Both the position numbers and the translations under genes were made by a program. A stretch of 64,000 nucleotides of DNA from RDXT01 sp033765305. Lineage in GTDB: Bacteria > Bacteroidota > Bacteroidia > J057. Location: positions 36,467-100,466 of the forward strand of contig JANRID010000015.1 in assembly GCA_033765305.1 (NCBI GenBank), in the 5' to 3' direction. The stretch's first letter is position 1. The number at the start of each line of letters is the position of its first letter. Below the pieces are notes generated by a model that saw nothing but the letters and a program-made list of their open reading frames with translations, was not told the DNA's origin and made no database searches. This document shows positions 51,410 through 60,154 of this stretch, one piece after another.

Positions 51410-54349
51410 ATGTATCCTGCTATGCGCGCAATTTGGTACTGCTGCTGCCGGAATCTGCTGGCGATGCTGCTGGGCATGGCGGCAGCCGGAGCGGCTGCCC
51501 AGGATTTTCCGGGCGGATTTCTCTTCAGCATGCCTGCGGCGGATTCCTCCGCCTCGCCGTTTCTGCCGGCATTTCCCGCAGGCCCCATCACGGAGGCAGG
51601 CCGCATCGGCACCGACGGTGCCGGCAGCTTCACCGCCGGCGGCCAGCCCGTCCGCTTCTGGGGTGCCAATATCGTGGCTGCGGCAGCCTTTCCGGCCTAC
51701 AGCGAGTCGCGCTTCATCGCGGCCCGCGCCCGCAAGCTGGGCCTCAACCTGATCCGATTCCACCACCTCGATAATCCCTGGGGCGGCTCCGGCGGCACGA
51801 TTTTTCCTGCCGGCACGACCCGCAGCTTCGATCCTGCCGCCCTCGCCCGGCTGGAGTACCTGATCGCCCAGCTGAAGCGGCAGGGGATCTATATCAACCT
51901 GAACCTCAATGTCTCCCGTACGTTTCAGGCCTCGGACGGCGTGCTGCATGCGGACTCGCTGGTGGAGTTCGCCAAGGGGGTGACGCTCTTCGATCCCTGG
52001 CTGATCCGCCTGCAGAAAGAATATGCCGCCCAGCTGCTGGGCCATGTCAGCCCCTATACCGGCATGGCGCTGAAGGATGATCCGGCCCTGGCGATGGTGG
52101 AGATCATCAATGAAAATTCGCTCTACGGATGGTGGAAGGAAAACCGCCTCCATCCGTTCGCTTCGGGCGGCTCCCTCACCTGGCGGCACAGCCGCATGCT
52201 GGACAGCCTGTGGCACGATTTTCTGATTGCCAAATACCAGACGACCGCCGCACTGCAGGCTGCCTGGCAGAGCAGTTCCGCCCCTGGCAGCGGCAACCTG
52301 CTCCAGAACCCCGGCTTTGAAACGGCGCAGACGGCGCCCTGGCAGGTGGAGCAGCACAGCACGGCCCAGGGGGCGCTGAGCATTTCCGCACAGGCGCCCT
52401 TCCAGGGCGCGTACAGCGGGCGCATGGCCGTGACGGCGACCACCGGCACCAGCTGGCACCTGCAGCTGAAGCAGACCGGCATGAGCGTGCAGCAGGACTC
52501 GCTCTACCTCGTGCGCGTGGCCCTGCGCGCGGACGGCAGCCGGACGGTCAACATCGGCATCATGCGCGACAACGACCCCTACACCTGGTACGGCGGCATG
52601 CAGCTGGCGGTCGGCACCCAATGGAAGGAGTTCGTCTTCAGCTTCACGGCGCCGGAGACCAACAGCGGGCAGGTGCGGCTCACCTTCGACTTCGGCGGCA
52701 CCGGCACGTACTGGTTCGATGGCATGTACCTGGGCAAAGCCGGCGAACGCAGCGGCCTGCAGCCCGGCGAAACGCTGGAGCAGCGCACGGTGCGCCGCAT
52801 TCCGCACCCCGAACGGCTGCTGCACGCGGTGCAGCGGGTGGCCGACCAGGCGGAGTTTTACCTCGGCCTGCAGCGGCAGTTTACGGCGGAGATGGCCGCC
52901 TACCTGCGCGATTCCCTGGGCGTGCAGGCGCCTATCACGGGCACCAATGCCCTCACCGGCATTCACGACGCATACACCCACGAGGAGGTGGATTACCTGG
53001 ACGACCACAGCTACTGGGATCACCCCTGGTTTCCCTCCGTTGCCTGGGACAGCTACGACTGGCTCATTTCCAACGAGCCGATGGTCCGGTCCGGCCGGCT
53101 GGATGCCATTTCCAACCTGTTCAGCGGTCTGCAGCCGGCCAGCCGGCCCTACACCGTCAGCGAGTACAACCACGGCTTCCCGAACCGATACCGGACGGAA
53201 ATGGTGCATGCCCTCGCGGCTTACGCTTCCTTCCACGAGGCCGACGGGCTGATGTTTTTCGATTACAACGGCGGCAGCGACTGGACCAGCGACCGGATCG
53301 GCGGCTATTTCAGCCTGCACCGCGACCCGGCAGTCATGGCGCTCTTCCCTTCGTGCAGCTGGGCCTACCGGCAGGGGCTCATCGCGCCGGCGCAGCAGCC
53401 GCTGACGGTCAGCTATCAGCGGGACTACATATTCCGAACCTCCGACACGGATCCCGAATCGCGCTGGGGCAAATACCTCCCCTACGACCGGCGGCTCGCG
53501 CTGACGCATTCAATCCGGACGGGCAGCTACGACGCGCCCCAGACGCAGGGCATCAGCACGCTGCCGGCGCCGGCTTCCGGGCTTTTCATCACAGACAACG
53601 GCCAGACCCGCCTCGACGTGCAAAGCGGCCTGCTGACCACCGCAGCCCCTGGTTTTGCTGCCGTCACGGGGTTCCTGGCCCAGCATCCCGGCACCCGGGC
53701 AGGGGACCTGCTGCTCACAAGCGCCGACGGATTCGGCTCCCTGATCTGGGTGCCGCTCGACAGCCCGGCGCTGGCGGTTTCCCGCCGCTCGCTGCTGACG
53801 CTTTCCAGCCGCCCTAAGAATACCGGCATGATCTGGGACGGCACGCAGACCGTGCACAACAACTGGGGCTCCGCGCCTGTGCGCGTCCAGGCGCTGCGCG
53901 TGGGGCTGCGCCTGACCTTGCAGGCCGACTCGGTCCGGATCTATCCGCTCAGCGCCACGGGCAGCCCCGGCAGCCCGCGCACGGTGCATCCCGTGGATTT
54001 CAACACCTTCGATGTGGTGCTGGATCAGCAGGCCGAAGGCACCTGCTGGTTCGGAGTGGAGGCGCTGGGCGCAGGCGTACCGCTTGCTGCGGGCCCGGAG
54101 ATGGCTCCGCGCCCGCAGCTGTATCCCAATCCGGCCGCAGGCAGTGCCGTGCTCGACTTCGGGCAGGCCCTGCGCGGCCCCTGCCGGGTGCTGCTCTGCG
54201 ACCTGCAGGGGCGCACGGTGCTGGAGTACCGGGCAGCTGCCGGCGTGAGCCGTATGGAGCTGGATATCAGCGGTATTGCTCCGGGCATGTATCTCCTCCG
54301 TTCTGCCGGCGGCGGCATCGGGGCGGCCTTCCGCATCTGCGTGGAATAA
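51410..54349 (+). CDS. Secreted glycoside hydrolase (clan GH-A type) with internal carbohydrate-binding module and T9SS sorting domain
   Basis: 979-residue extracellular enzyme; ATG 51410 or the next at 51422. A signal ends near AAAQ. A TIM-barrel starts with VRFWGANIVAAAA and LGLNLIRFHHLDN. The likely acid/base is in VEIINENS (about residue 232) and the nucleophile in VSEYNHGFPN (about 583), the Asn-Glu/Glu pattern of clan GH-A. Between them (about 293-443, NLLQNPGFETAQT to WFDGMYLG) lies a CBM4/9-like jelly-roll module. The C-terminus has a type A T9SS sorting domain (LYPNPAAGSAVLDFG). The exact GH family and substrate are not determined. Confidence 0.86.
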   Translation: MYPAMRAIWYCCCRNLLAMLLGMAAAGAAAQDFPGGFLFSMPAADSSASPFLPAFPAGPITEAGRIGTDGAGSFTAGGQPVRFWGANIVAAAAFPAYSESRFIAARARKLGLNLIRFHHLDNPWGGSGGTIFPAGTTRSFDPAALARLEYLIAQLKRQGIYINLNLNVSRTFQASDGVLHADSLVEFAKGVTLFDPWLIRLQKEYAAQLLGHVSPYTGMALKDDPALAMVEIINENSLYGWWKENRLHPFASGGSLTWRHSRMLDSLWHDFLIAKYQTTAALQAAWQSSSAPGSGNLLQNPGFETAQTAPWQVEQHSTAQGALSISAQAPFQGAYSGRMAVTATTGTSWHLQLKQTGMSVQQDSLYLVRVALRADGSRTVNIGIMRDNDPYTWYGGMQLAVGTQWKEFVFSFTAPETNSGQVRLTFDFGGTGTYWFDGMYLGKAGERSGLQPGETLEQRTVRRIPHPERLLHAVQRVADQAEFYLGLQRQFTAEMAAYLRDSLGVQAPITGTNALTGIHDAYTHEEVDYLDDHSYWDHPWFPSVAWDSYDWLISNEPMVRSGRLDAISNLFSGLQPASRPYTVSEYNHGFPNRYRTEMVHALAAYASFHEADGLMFFDYNGGSDWTSDRIGGYFSLHRDPAVMALFPSCSWAYRQGLIAPAQQPLTVSYQRDYIFRTSDTDPESRWGKYLPYDRRLALTHSIRTGSYDAPQTQGISTLPAPASGLFITDNGQTRLDVQSGLLTTAAPGFAAVTGFLAQHPGTRAGDLLLTSADGFGSLIWVPLDSPALAVSRRSLLTLSSRPKNTGMIWDGTQTVHNNWGSAPVRVQALRVGLRLTLQADSVRIYPLSATGSPGSPRTVHPVDFNTFDVVLDQQAEGTCWFGVEALGAGVPLAAGPEMAPRPQLYPNPAAGSAVLDFGQALRGPCRVLLCDLQGRTVLEYRAAAGVSRMELDISGIAPGMYLLRSAGGGIGAAFRICVE

Positions 54350-54406
54350 TTCCTGCTTGCTCCTGCGCGTCCGGGATGTATATTGGGGGGACTAATTGCT
54401 ACTGCG

Positions 54407-54979
54407 TTGGACCGAAGAACAGCACTGCAGCATGTGGCAGCTCTCATGGGCGGGGTGATGATCGCCCCGGCGGTGTCGGAGCTGCTCAGCGGCTGCCAGG
54501 CCGGGCCGGATGCCCGGTATACCCCGGTGTTTTTTACGCCGCCGGAAATGGCCTGTATCCGGGCTGCCGCCGACCGGCTGCTGCCCAGGACCGCTACGCC
54601 GGGCGCGATCGATGCAGGCGTTCCGCAGTTCATCGATCTGATGGCGAAGGAGGCCCTGAGCAAACGCGATCAGGAGACCTTCCGGACCGCGATCGTGGTC
54701 CTTGAAGGCCGCGCGGTCAAGGGATACGGAAAAGCCTTCGTCAGCTGCCTGCCGGAGCAGCAGGATGAAATCCTGCGCGTCATGGAGTCTGCCGCTGCCG
54801 GCGAGCGGCGCGCCAACCTGATGGCGAGGCCTTTTTTCTGGCTCTTCAAGGAGCTGACCCTGCTGGGCTATTTCACCTCCGAAGCGGTTGCGACCCAGGT
54901 GCTGCGCTATGAACCGGTGCCCGGACGCTACGAAAGCTGCGCCCCGCTGAGCAAATATCCCGCAGCCTGGGCTTCCTGA
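54407..54979 (+). CDS. Gluconate 2-dehydrogenase subunit 3-family protein
   Basis: 190 residues with a TTG start at 54407 (LDRRTALQHVAAL) because no ATG fits; the twin-Arg DRRTALQ then hydrophobic segment looks like a Tat signal, as usual for this small partner subunit. The mature part contains FFTPPEMACIRAAADRLLPR and the C-terminal RYEPVPGRYESC. In known enzymes this subunit assembles with a GMC-type flavoprotein and carries it through Tat export. The GMC gene follows after 48 bp, so the two form an operon. The substrate is not deducible. Confidence 0.86.
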   Translation: MDRRTALQHVAALMGGVMIAPAVSELLSGCQAGPDARYTPVFFTPPEMACIRAAADRLLPRTATPGAIDAGVPQFIDLMAKEALSKRDQETFRTAIVVLEGRAVKGYGKAFVSCLPEQQDEILRVMESAAAGERRANLMARPFFWLFKELTLLGYFTSEAVATQVLRYEPVPGRYESCAPLSKYPAAWAS

Positions 54980-55027
54980 GCCCGCAATCGGCGTGGTTTT
55001 TCCGTTGAATCCGACTGTGTTTCGAGT

Positions 55028-56704
55028 ATGAGCAATGTTTTTGATGCCATTGTCGTAGGGTCCGGGATTTCCGGCGGATGGGCGGCCAAAGAGCTGTGCG
55101 AGAAAGGCCTGAAGGTGCTGCTCCTCGAACGGGGCCGCCAGGTCGATCACCCCAGTTACCCCGATGCGATGAAGGCGCCCTGGGAGTTTCCCCACCGTGA
55201 GCGGATTACCGACCAGGACCGCCGGGAGTACTATATCCAGAGCCAGACCCGCCAGTTCAGCGAAGCAACCAAGCCTTTCTTCGTCAAGGACACCGACCAG
55301 CCCTATGCCACCCCCGACGAGCTCCCCTTCTATTGGATCCGGGGCTATCAGGTAGGCGGACGGTCCCTCACCTGGGGCCGGCAGAGCTACCGGCTGAGCG
55401 ATCTGGACTTCGAGGCGAATCTCAAGGACGGCATTGCAGTGGACTGGCCCATCCGCTACAAGGATCTGGAGCCCTGGTACGATTATGTGGAATCCTTCGC
55501 CGGCATCAGCGGCCAGGCCGAAGGCCTGCCCCACCTGCCCGACGGCAAGTTTCTGCCGCCGATGGAGATGAACTGCGCCGAGCGGCACGTCAAAGATGCC
55601 ATTGCCAGGCATTTCCCCGGCCGGGTGATGACCATCGGGCGCGTGGCCAACCTCACCCAGCCTCACAATGGCCGCGGCAGCTGCCAGTACCGCAACCTCT
55701 GCAGCCGGGGCTGCCCTTACGGCGCCTATTTCAGCAGCAACTCCGCAACCCTGCCCGCCGCCGCCGCCACCGGCAACCTGACCCTGCGCTCCAATGCCAT
55801 TGTGCATTCGGTCATCTACGACGAGCAGCAGGACCGGGCCGCCGGCGTCCAGGTGATCGATGCCGAAACGCTCGCCGTCACGGAGTATTTCGCCCGCATC
55901 ATCTTCCTCAACGCCTCCACGATCAATACCGCGGCCATCCTGCTCAACTCGGCTACCCCCCGCTTCAGCGAGGGGCTGGGCAATTCCAGCGGCCAGCTGG
56001 GCAAAAATCTCATGGACCACCACTTCATGGCCGGCGCACGGGGTGAAATCCCCGGATTCGAAGATCAGCATTATTACGGCCGCCGCCCCAACGGCGTCTA
56101 CGTGCCCCGCTTCCGCAACCTCGGCGGCGAGCGCAGCGACTATATCCGGGGCTTCGGCTATCAGGGCCTCGCGATGCGCAGCGGCTGGGGCCGGGGCATG
56201 CAGCAGACCGGCTTCGGGGCCGACTTCAAGGACCAGCTGGCAGAGCCAGGCCCCTGGATCATGAATTTCACCGGCTTCGGTGAATGCCTGCCCCATCCGG
56301 GCAATTTCGTCAACATCGACCCCAGCCGCCAAGATACATGGGGCATGCCGATCATCCAGATCGTGATGCAGTTCCGGGAAAACGAGCGGGCCATGCGGCC
56401 CGATATGGTGCAGTCTGCTGCCGAAATGCTCGAAGCTGCCGGCGCCAAGCAGATCCAGCCCTACGACGAGGGCGCCATCCCCGGCCTGGGCATCCACGAG
56501 ATGGGTACTGCCCGCATGGGCCGCGATCCGAAAACCTCCGTGCTCAATGCCTGGAACCAGATGCACGATGTGCCCAACATCTTCATCACCGACGGATCGG
56601 CCATGACGTCCTCGGCCTGCCAGAATCCGTCGCTGACCTACATGGCGCTCACCGCCCGCGCCTGCGACTACGCGGTGCGCGAGCTGAAGCGGGGCAATCT
56701 CTGA
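55028..56704 (+). CDS. GMC-family FAD-dependent oxidoreductase (large subunit)
   Basis: 558-residue flavoenzyme. FAD-binding GSGISGGWAAKELCEKGLKV at the start; GGRSLTWGRQSYRLS is the first GMC-type signature; near the end HEMGTARMG and DGSAMTSSACQNPSLTYMAL contain the active-site His and Asn. CSRGCPYGAYF may hold a Cys pair. It is the partner of the upstream gluconate-dehydrogenase-subunit-3-like protein, whose Tat signal should export both. Likely oxidises a sugar or alcohol in the periplasm and passes electrons to a cytochrome c that is not in the window. Confidence 0.93.
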   Translation: MSNVFDAIVVGSGISGGWAAKELCEKGLKVLLLERGRQVDHPSYPDAMKAPWEFPHRERITDQDRREYYIQSQTRQFSEATKPFFVKDTDQPYATPDELPFYWIRGYQVGGRSLTWGRQSYRLSDLDFEANLKDGIAVDWPIRYKDLEPWYDYVESFAGISGQAEGLPHLPDGKFLPPMEMNCAERHVKDAIARHFPGRVMTIGRVANLTQPHNGRGSCQYRNLCSRGCPYGAYFSSNSATLPAAAATGNLTLRSNAIVHSVIYDEQQDRAAGVQVIDAETLAVTEYFARIIFLNASTINTAAILLNSATPRFSEGLGNSSGQLGKNLMDHHFMAGARGEIPGFEDQHYYGRRPNGVYVPRFRNLGGERSDYIRGFGYQGLAMRSGWGRGMQQTGFGADFKDQLAEPGPWIMNFTGFGECLPHPGNFVNIDPSRQDTWGMPIIQIVMQFRENERAMRPDMVQSAAEMLEAAGAKQIQPYDEGAIPGLGIHEMGTARMGRDPKTSVLNAWNQMHDVPNIFITDGSAMTSSACQNPSLTYMALTARACDYAVRELKRGNL

Positions 56705-56716
56705 GCTGTATGCCGT

Positions 56717-56753
56717 GCGCCTGAACGCCTGCACAGGGCAGGCGTTCAGGCGC
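56717..56753. repeat. Perfect 16-bp inverted repeat between convergent genes
   Basis: Arms gcgcctgaacgcctgc (56717-56732) and its exact complement (56738-56753) with a 5-nt loop, between the GMC and superoxide dismutase genes. No T tract on either side. It probably acts as a bidirectional terminator or transcript-end stabiliser. Confidence 0.75.
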
Positions 56754-56773
56754 AATGTCCAGACGGTCAGGCC

Positions 56774-57514
56774 TTACATGCCCGTCGCCTTGCCGAAGAG
56801 CGCGTCGGCCTCGTCCCAGCTGACCACATTCCAGAAGGCGGCGACGTAGTCGGCGCGGCGGTTCTGGTACTTGAGGTAATAGGCGTGCTCCCACACGTCG
56901 AGGCCCAGGACCGGAAAACCGTGGGGCGCGGCCAGCTGCTTCATCAGGGGCGAATCCTGGTTGGGGGTGGAGGAAACGAAGAGCTTCCTGGTGGCGGGCT
57001 CCACGCTCAGCCAGGCCCAGCCGGAGCCGAAGCGGCTCATGGCGGCATCGGCAAACTGCTTTTTGAAGGCTTCGGTACTGCCGAAATCGCGCACGATGGC
57101 CTCGGCAAGCTTGCCTTTGGGCGCACCGCCGCCGCTGGGCGACATCAGCAGCCAGAAGAGGGAATGGTTGTAATGGCCGCCGGCGTTGTTGCGGATGGCG
57201 GGCGCATCGGAGGCGCTGAGGCCCGCGAGGATCTCCCGGAGATCTTTGCCGGCCCAGGCGCTGCCTTCCAGGGCCTTGTTGAGGTTGGTGACGTAGGCCT
57301 GATGGTGCTTGCCGTGGTGGATCTCCATCGTCTGCCGGTCGATATGCGGCTCCAGGGCAGCGGGCGCATAGGGCAGGGGCGGCAGCTCGAAGGCGCCGGG
57401 GCGCTGCCGGAGCACTGCCAGCAGGGTCTCTGCTGCGGGTGCGCCGCTCATGCGGCCTGCGGCCAGGCCAAGGCCGAGCAGGCCGGCTGTTTTCAGAAAC
57501 TCGCGTTTGTTCAT
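56774..57514 (-). CDS. sodA: Superoxide dismutase (Fe/Mn), exported
   Basis: 246 residues with an N-terminal signal MNKREFLKTAGLLGLGLAAG resembling a Tat signal with a single KR, so the enzyme is probably periplasmic. The metal ligands are present: HHGKHHQAY (His), HYNHSLFW (His), and LDVWEHAYYLKYQNRR (Asp and His). The usual family length plus the 35-residue leader. GNNAGGHYNHS and the C-terminal WNVVSWDEA fit Fe/Mn SODs; the metal cannot be decided here. A free-standing gene. Convergent with the GMC gene across the inverted repeat. Confidence 0.96.
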   Translation of the reverse strand: MNKREFLKTAGLLGLGLAAGRMSGAPAAETLLAVLRQRPGAFELPPLPYAPAALEPHIDRQTMEIHHGKHHQAYVTNLNKALEGSAWAGKDLREILAGLSASDAPAIRNNAGGHYNHSLFWLLMSPSGGGAPKGKLAEAIVRDFGSTEAFKKQFADAAMSRFGSGWAWLSVEPATRKLFVSSTPNQDSPLMKQLAAPHGFPVLGLDVWEHAYYLKYQNRRADYVAAFWNVVSWDEADALFGKATGM

Positions 57515-57581
57515 ATGCCAGGGCTTAGGGTTCAGGCTGAGCGATATTACGAATCCTTTCCCAGCCTGCCAACCCTGGGGC

Positions 57582-58193
57582 TCAGCGGGGCGCGTTCCAT
57601 TTGATATTGCATCCGCTGGCGGGCGTTTCGGGCACCGCAGGCGCCTTGCCGGCCAGCACGGACTGCAGGGCCTCCTGGAGGTAGTTGTAGCGCACCATGC
57701 CGGCGTCGAGGGGATTGTCGTCCACCTTGCCCTGGTAGGCGATCTCGAAGCCTTTGCCCGGACGGGGAATCAGCACGAAGGCCTCGGGGTTGCGGGTAGC
57801 GCCGAAGAGCTTGGCGACGCGCTGGGTGTCGTCTTTGAGGTAGGGGAAGGGGTAGGGCGAAACCTCGCGCATGCGCGCGGAGGCGTCCAGGGCGCTCAGG
57901 GAGGAGTCGTTGCTGTTGATGGCCAGGAAGGCGACCTGCTTCGGCTCGAACTCGCGGTAGAGCGATTCGAGCCGGCTCTCGTATTTGGTGGCCCAGACGC
58001 AGTTGGAGCTCGTGAATACGACCACGACGGCTTTCTTGCCGGAGAGGGCAGAAAGCTTGACCTCCTCATTGCGTTCGTTGCGGAGGCTGAAGTCGGCGAC
58101 CAGCCTCGGCTGGGTCTGCGCAGCCAGGACGGGGCCCAGCAGCAGCGCAGCGCCCAGCACGCAATTCCGGATGAAAGAAGTCTGCAGGTTCAT
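57582..58193 (-). CDS. Redoxin/AhpC-TSA-like exported protein
   Basis: 203 residues with a signal peptide (VLGAALLLGPVLAAQ). Thioredoxin-fold peroxiredoxin-like domain with KKAVVVVFTSSNCVWATKYE (about 50-70): only one Cys is present where most relatives have CP(Y/F)AK. The C-terminal PASGCNIKWN is typical of this group. The second Cys of a disulfide pair could be that distant Cys. It is 101 bp downstream of a TlpA-like gene on the same strand, so the three genes (PPTase, TlpA, redoxin) may be one operon. Confidence 0.85.
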   Translation of the reverse strand: MNLQTSFIRNCVLGAALLLGPVLAAQTQPRLVADFSLRNERNEEVKLSALSGKKAVVVVFTSSNCVWATKYESRLESLYREFEPKQVAFLAINSNDSSLSALDASARMREVSPYPFPYLKDDTQRVAKLFGATRNPEAFVLIPRPGKGFEIAYQGKVDDNPLDAGMVRYNYLQEALQSVLAGKAPAVPETPASGCNIKWNAPR

Positions 58194-58294
58194 GGGAATC
58201 AGATAAGTGAGCGTTCGCGGGAGGCTCCGCGTCGGCGGAGCTTCTGTCAATATACAAGTTTGGGACGAAAAACCCTCCACAGGGTCTCGGCGCC

Positions 58295-58804
58295 TCAGGG
58301 GCGGAAGGACTGGTCCATGTGGATGATCATGGCGATTTCCTCGCGGGTGGTGATGCCGGTGGCTTCTACGAGGCGTCCGTCGGTGCGGTAGATGAGGTTG
58401 AGGGGAATGGCGGTATTCCACTCGGGATAGAGGGCAAAAATCGCGGACTGGGCCTGGGCAGGCGGCATGTGGTAGGAGGGGAAATCGATCTGGCGGTTTG
58501 CGAGGAACTCGGGCAGCTGGCGCGCGAGGGCTTCGGGCTCGTCGACGGAGATGAGGATCACATCGGATTCGCGGGCTTCGTCCTGCTGAAGGGCTACCAG
58601 CTCGGGCAGCTCTTTCATGCAGGGCTTGCACCAGGTTGCGTAGAAGTTGACGACGACGTAGGGGCGGGAAGCGCTGCGGACGGTTTCCATGAGGGTGTGC
58701 GCATCGAGGGGCCTGACTGCCGGGGAGCCCGTTTCGGGGCTCTTACAGGCGGTCAGCGGTATAAGTGAGCACAAACTCAGGATGTACCAGGTAGCTGACT
58801 TCAT
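58295..58804 (-). CDS. TlpA-like thioredoxin-family lipoprotein
   Basis: 169 residues starting at MKSATWYILSLC (ATG 58804), with lipobox LTAC (IPLTAC). A thioredoxin fold with the CxxC active site WCKPCMKELPELV (about residues 63-75), then ISVDEPEALARQLPEFL and RTDGRLVEATG. It would reduce or oxidise disulfides in the periplasm. Its start lies 62 bp inside the upstream phosphopantetheinyl transferase gene, in a different frame. Confidence 0.92.
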   Translation of the reverse strand: MKSATWYILSLCSLIPLTACKSPETGSPAVRPLDAHTLMETVRSASRPYVVVNFYATWCKPCMKELPELVALQQDEARESDVILISVDEPEALARQLPEFLANRQIDFPSYHMPPAQAQSAIFALYPEWNTAIPLNLIYRTDGRLVEATGITTREEIAMIIHMDQSFRP

Positions 58805-59417
58805 AGGATCGTTGTACGCCATCGCCCCGTTGTACGTAAGCGGGGAGGATTCCGTTATCGTCCAGCGAAAAATTTTCGAGGTCCATGCAGAGGTCGTGCT
58901 TGAAGGTGACGCCGGGCCCGCAGATTTTGTAGAGGCTTTCCTTGGCGCTCCAGATCAGCAGGAAGAGCTCCCGCGAGGGCTGGGTTTCGAAGAAGTCCAG
59001 CTCGGATTCGCCCATAAAGAGGTGGCGGGTTTCGAGGTTCCGCCGGCGGCAGCGGTATTCGATGTCCACGCCTACTTCGCTGGCGAGGGAGGCAATGGCA
59101 GCGGAGTAGCGGGTGGAATGGGTGTAGGAGATGAAGTGGGGATCGTTGGACAGGTAGGGCTTGCCGGCGGCGGTGTTGAGGGATTCGACGCGGACGGTAT
59201 TGGAAATCTGGATGAGCTCTTTGAGGCAAAGGCGGCTGGAAAGCCATTCCAGGCGGCGCTGCGGATGCATGATGCCGGCCAGCCGGGCCCATTCGTGCTC
59301 GTAGAGCTTGACCCGTTCGAGAAAATACAGTTCGTCTTCTTCAATGTCCCAGGCGCCAATGCTGACGCCGGGGATGTTGCTGTGGAGGTGGATATACGGC
59401 ATGGCCTCGGTTTCCAT
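58743..59417 (-). CDS. 4'-phosphopantetheinyl transferase, Sfp-type
   Basis: 224 residues (start METEAMPYIH at 59417; the second Met at 59402 is also possible). Transfers phosphopantetheine from CoA to carrier proteins. Motifs: ISYTHSTRYSAAIAS, VGVDIEYRCRRR (the metal-binding Asp-Glu) and LIWSAKESLYK (the W-SAKE-K helix). Only one such gene is in the window, with no carrier protein nearby. The 3' end overlaps the TlpA-like gene start by 62 bp. Confidence 0.9.
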   Translation of the reverse strand: METEAMPYIHLHSNIPGVSIGAWDIEEDELYFLERVKLYEHEWARLAGIMHPQRRLEWLSSRLCLKELIQISNTVRVESLNTAAGKPYLSNDPHFISYTHSTRYSAAIASLASEVGVDIEYRCRRRNLETRHLFMGESELDFFETQPSRELFLLIWSAKESLYKICGPGVTFKHDLCMDLENFSLDDNGILPAYVQRGDGVQRSYEVSYLVHPEFVLTYTADRL

Positions 59418-59456
59418 GCTGAAGCTACGCAAAACCCGGTTCCCCTGCAACGGCAC

Positions 59457-59477
59457 AGGCCGGGCATGGCCCGGCCT
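59457..59477. other. GC-rich hairpin upstream of the phosphopantetheinyl transferase
   Basis: Arms aggccgggc (59457-59465) and gcccggcct (59469-59477) with a 3-nt loop, between the coiled-coil protein gene and the transferase gene, on the path of minus-strand transcripts. No T tract; probably a weak terminator or stabiliser. Confidence 0.45.
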
Positions 59478-59506
59478 GACAAGCGTTTTCGCAGCGGGGC
59501 CTGCGC

Positions 59507-60154
59507 TCAGCGGTCTGCGCGCTGGGCCTGGCCCTGCTTGCCGAGGTATTCCTTGGCTTCTTCGATGGTGACGCGCACGCCGTCGATATAGGGCACGACC
59601 CATGCGTCCTTGATGCCCATTTTGCGGATTTCGTCGCGGAAGGCGAGGGCTTCCTCATAGGTCCGGAAGCCGCCCATGATGTATTTGTTGAAGCCGTCGG
59701 ACTTTTCGGCGACGAAATCGTCCGACTTGGGCGAAGTGGCGCCGGGCATTTCGTAGAAAACGTATGCCCCGATCTGGATCCGGTACACAAGCCCGTCGCG
59801 GATGCCGAGGTCGTTGACCTTTTTCTGGGAAGCCAGCGACTTTTCGAGCCGCTCTTTCTGGCCGCGCAGGGCCTGCAGCTCGCTTTCCTGCTGCACCAGC
59901 GCCCAGCGAAGGCTGTCGAGGGCGTCTGTGTTCTGGGCTCCGCGCAGGCGGGAGTCGAGGTCCTTGTTGATTTTCTTCAGCTCGTCGATCTGATCCTGGT
60001 AGGACTCGAACTCCGACTTGAGGGACGCGGGGTTTTTGGCGTACATTTTCGCCTTCTCCTTCCAGAATTTTTCTTCCTCCTTGGAGATCCCCTGGGCGAA
60101 TGTCAGGTGGTTCCAGAAGATCCCTGCCGTGAGCAGGAGCATCAGGTAGCGCAT
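59507..60154 (-). CDS. Exported coiled-coil protein (SPOR-like C-terminus)
   Basis: 215 residues from ATG 60154, with a signal peptide (LLLTAGIFWNHLTFAQ). Residues ~20-120 are Lys/Glu-rich coiled coil (KFWKEKAKMYAKNPASLKSE; QESELQALRGQKERLEKSLA). The C-terminal ~80 residues (VYRIQIGAYVFYE ... KYIMGGFRTYEEALAFRDEI) have the pattern of a SPOR peptidoglycan-binding domain. Such Bacteroidota proteins are often annotated as ezrin/radixin/moesin-like. Likely binds septal peptidoglycan; no direct evidence. Confidence 0.85.
   Translation of the reverse strand: MRYLMLLLTAGIFWNHLTFAQGISKEEEKFWKEKAKMYAKNPASLKSEFESYQDQIDELKKINKDLDSRLRGAQNTDALDSLRWALVQQESELQALRGQKERLEKSLASQKKVNDLGIRDGLVYRIQIGAYVFYEMPGATSPKSDDFVAEKSDGFNKYIMGGFRTYEEALAFRDEIRKMGIKDAWVVPYIDGVRVTIEEAKEYLGKQGQAQRADR

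Noticed and set aside
54392..56755. 787-codon frame antisense to the GMC dehydrogenase operon
   Set aside because: Shadow frame; the sense genes have clear FAD and Tat motifs.
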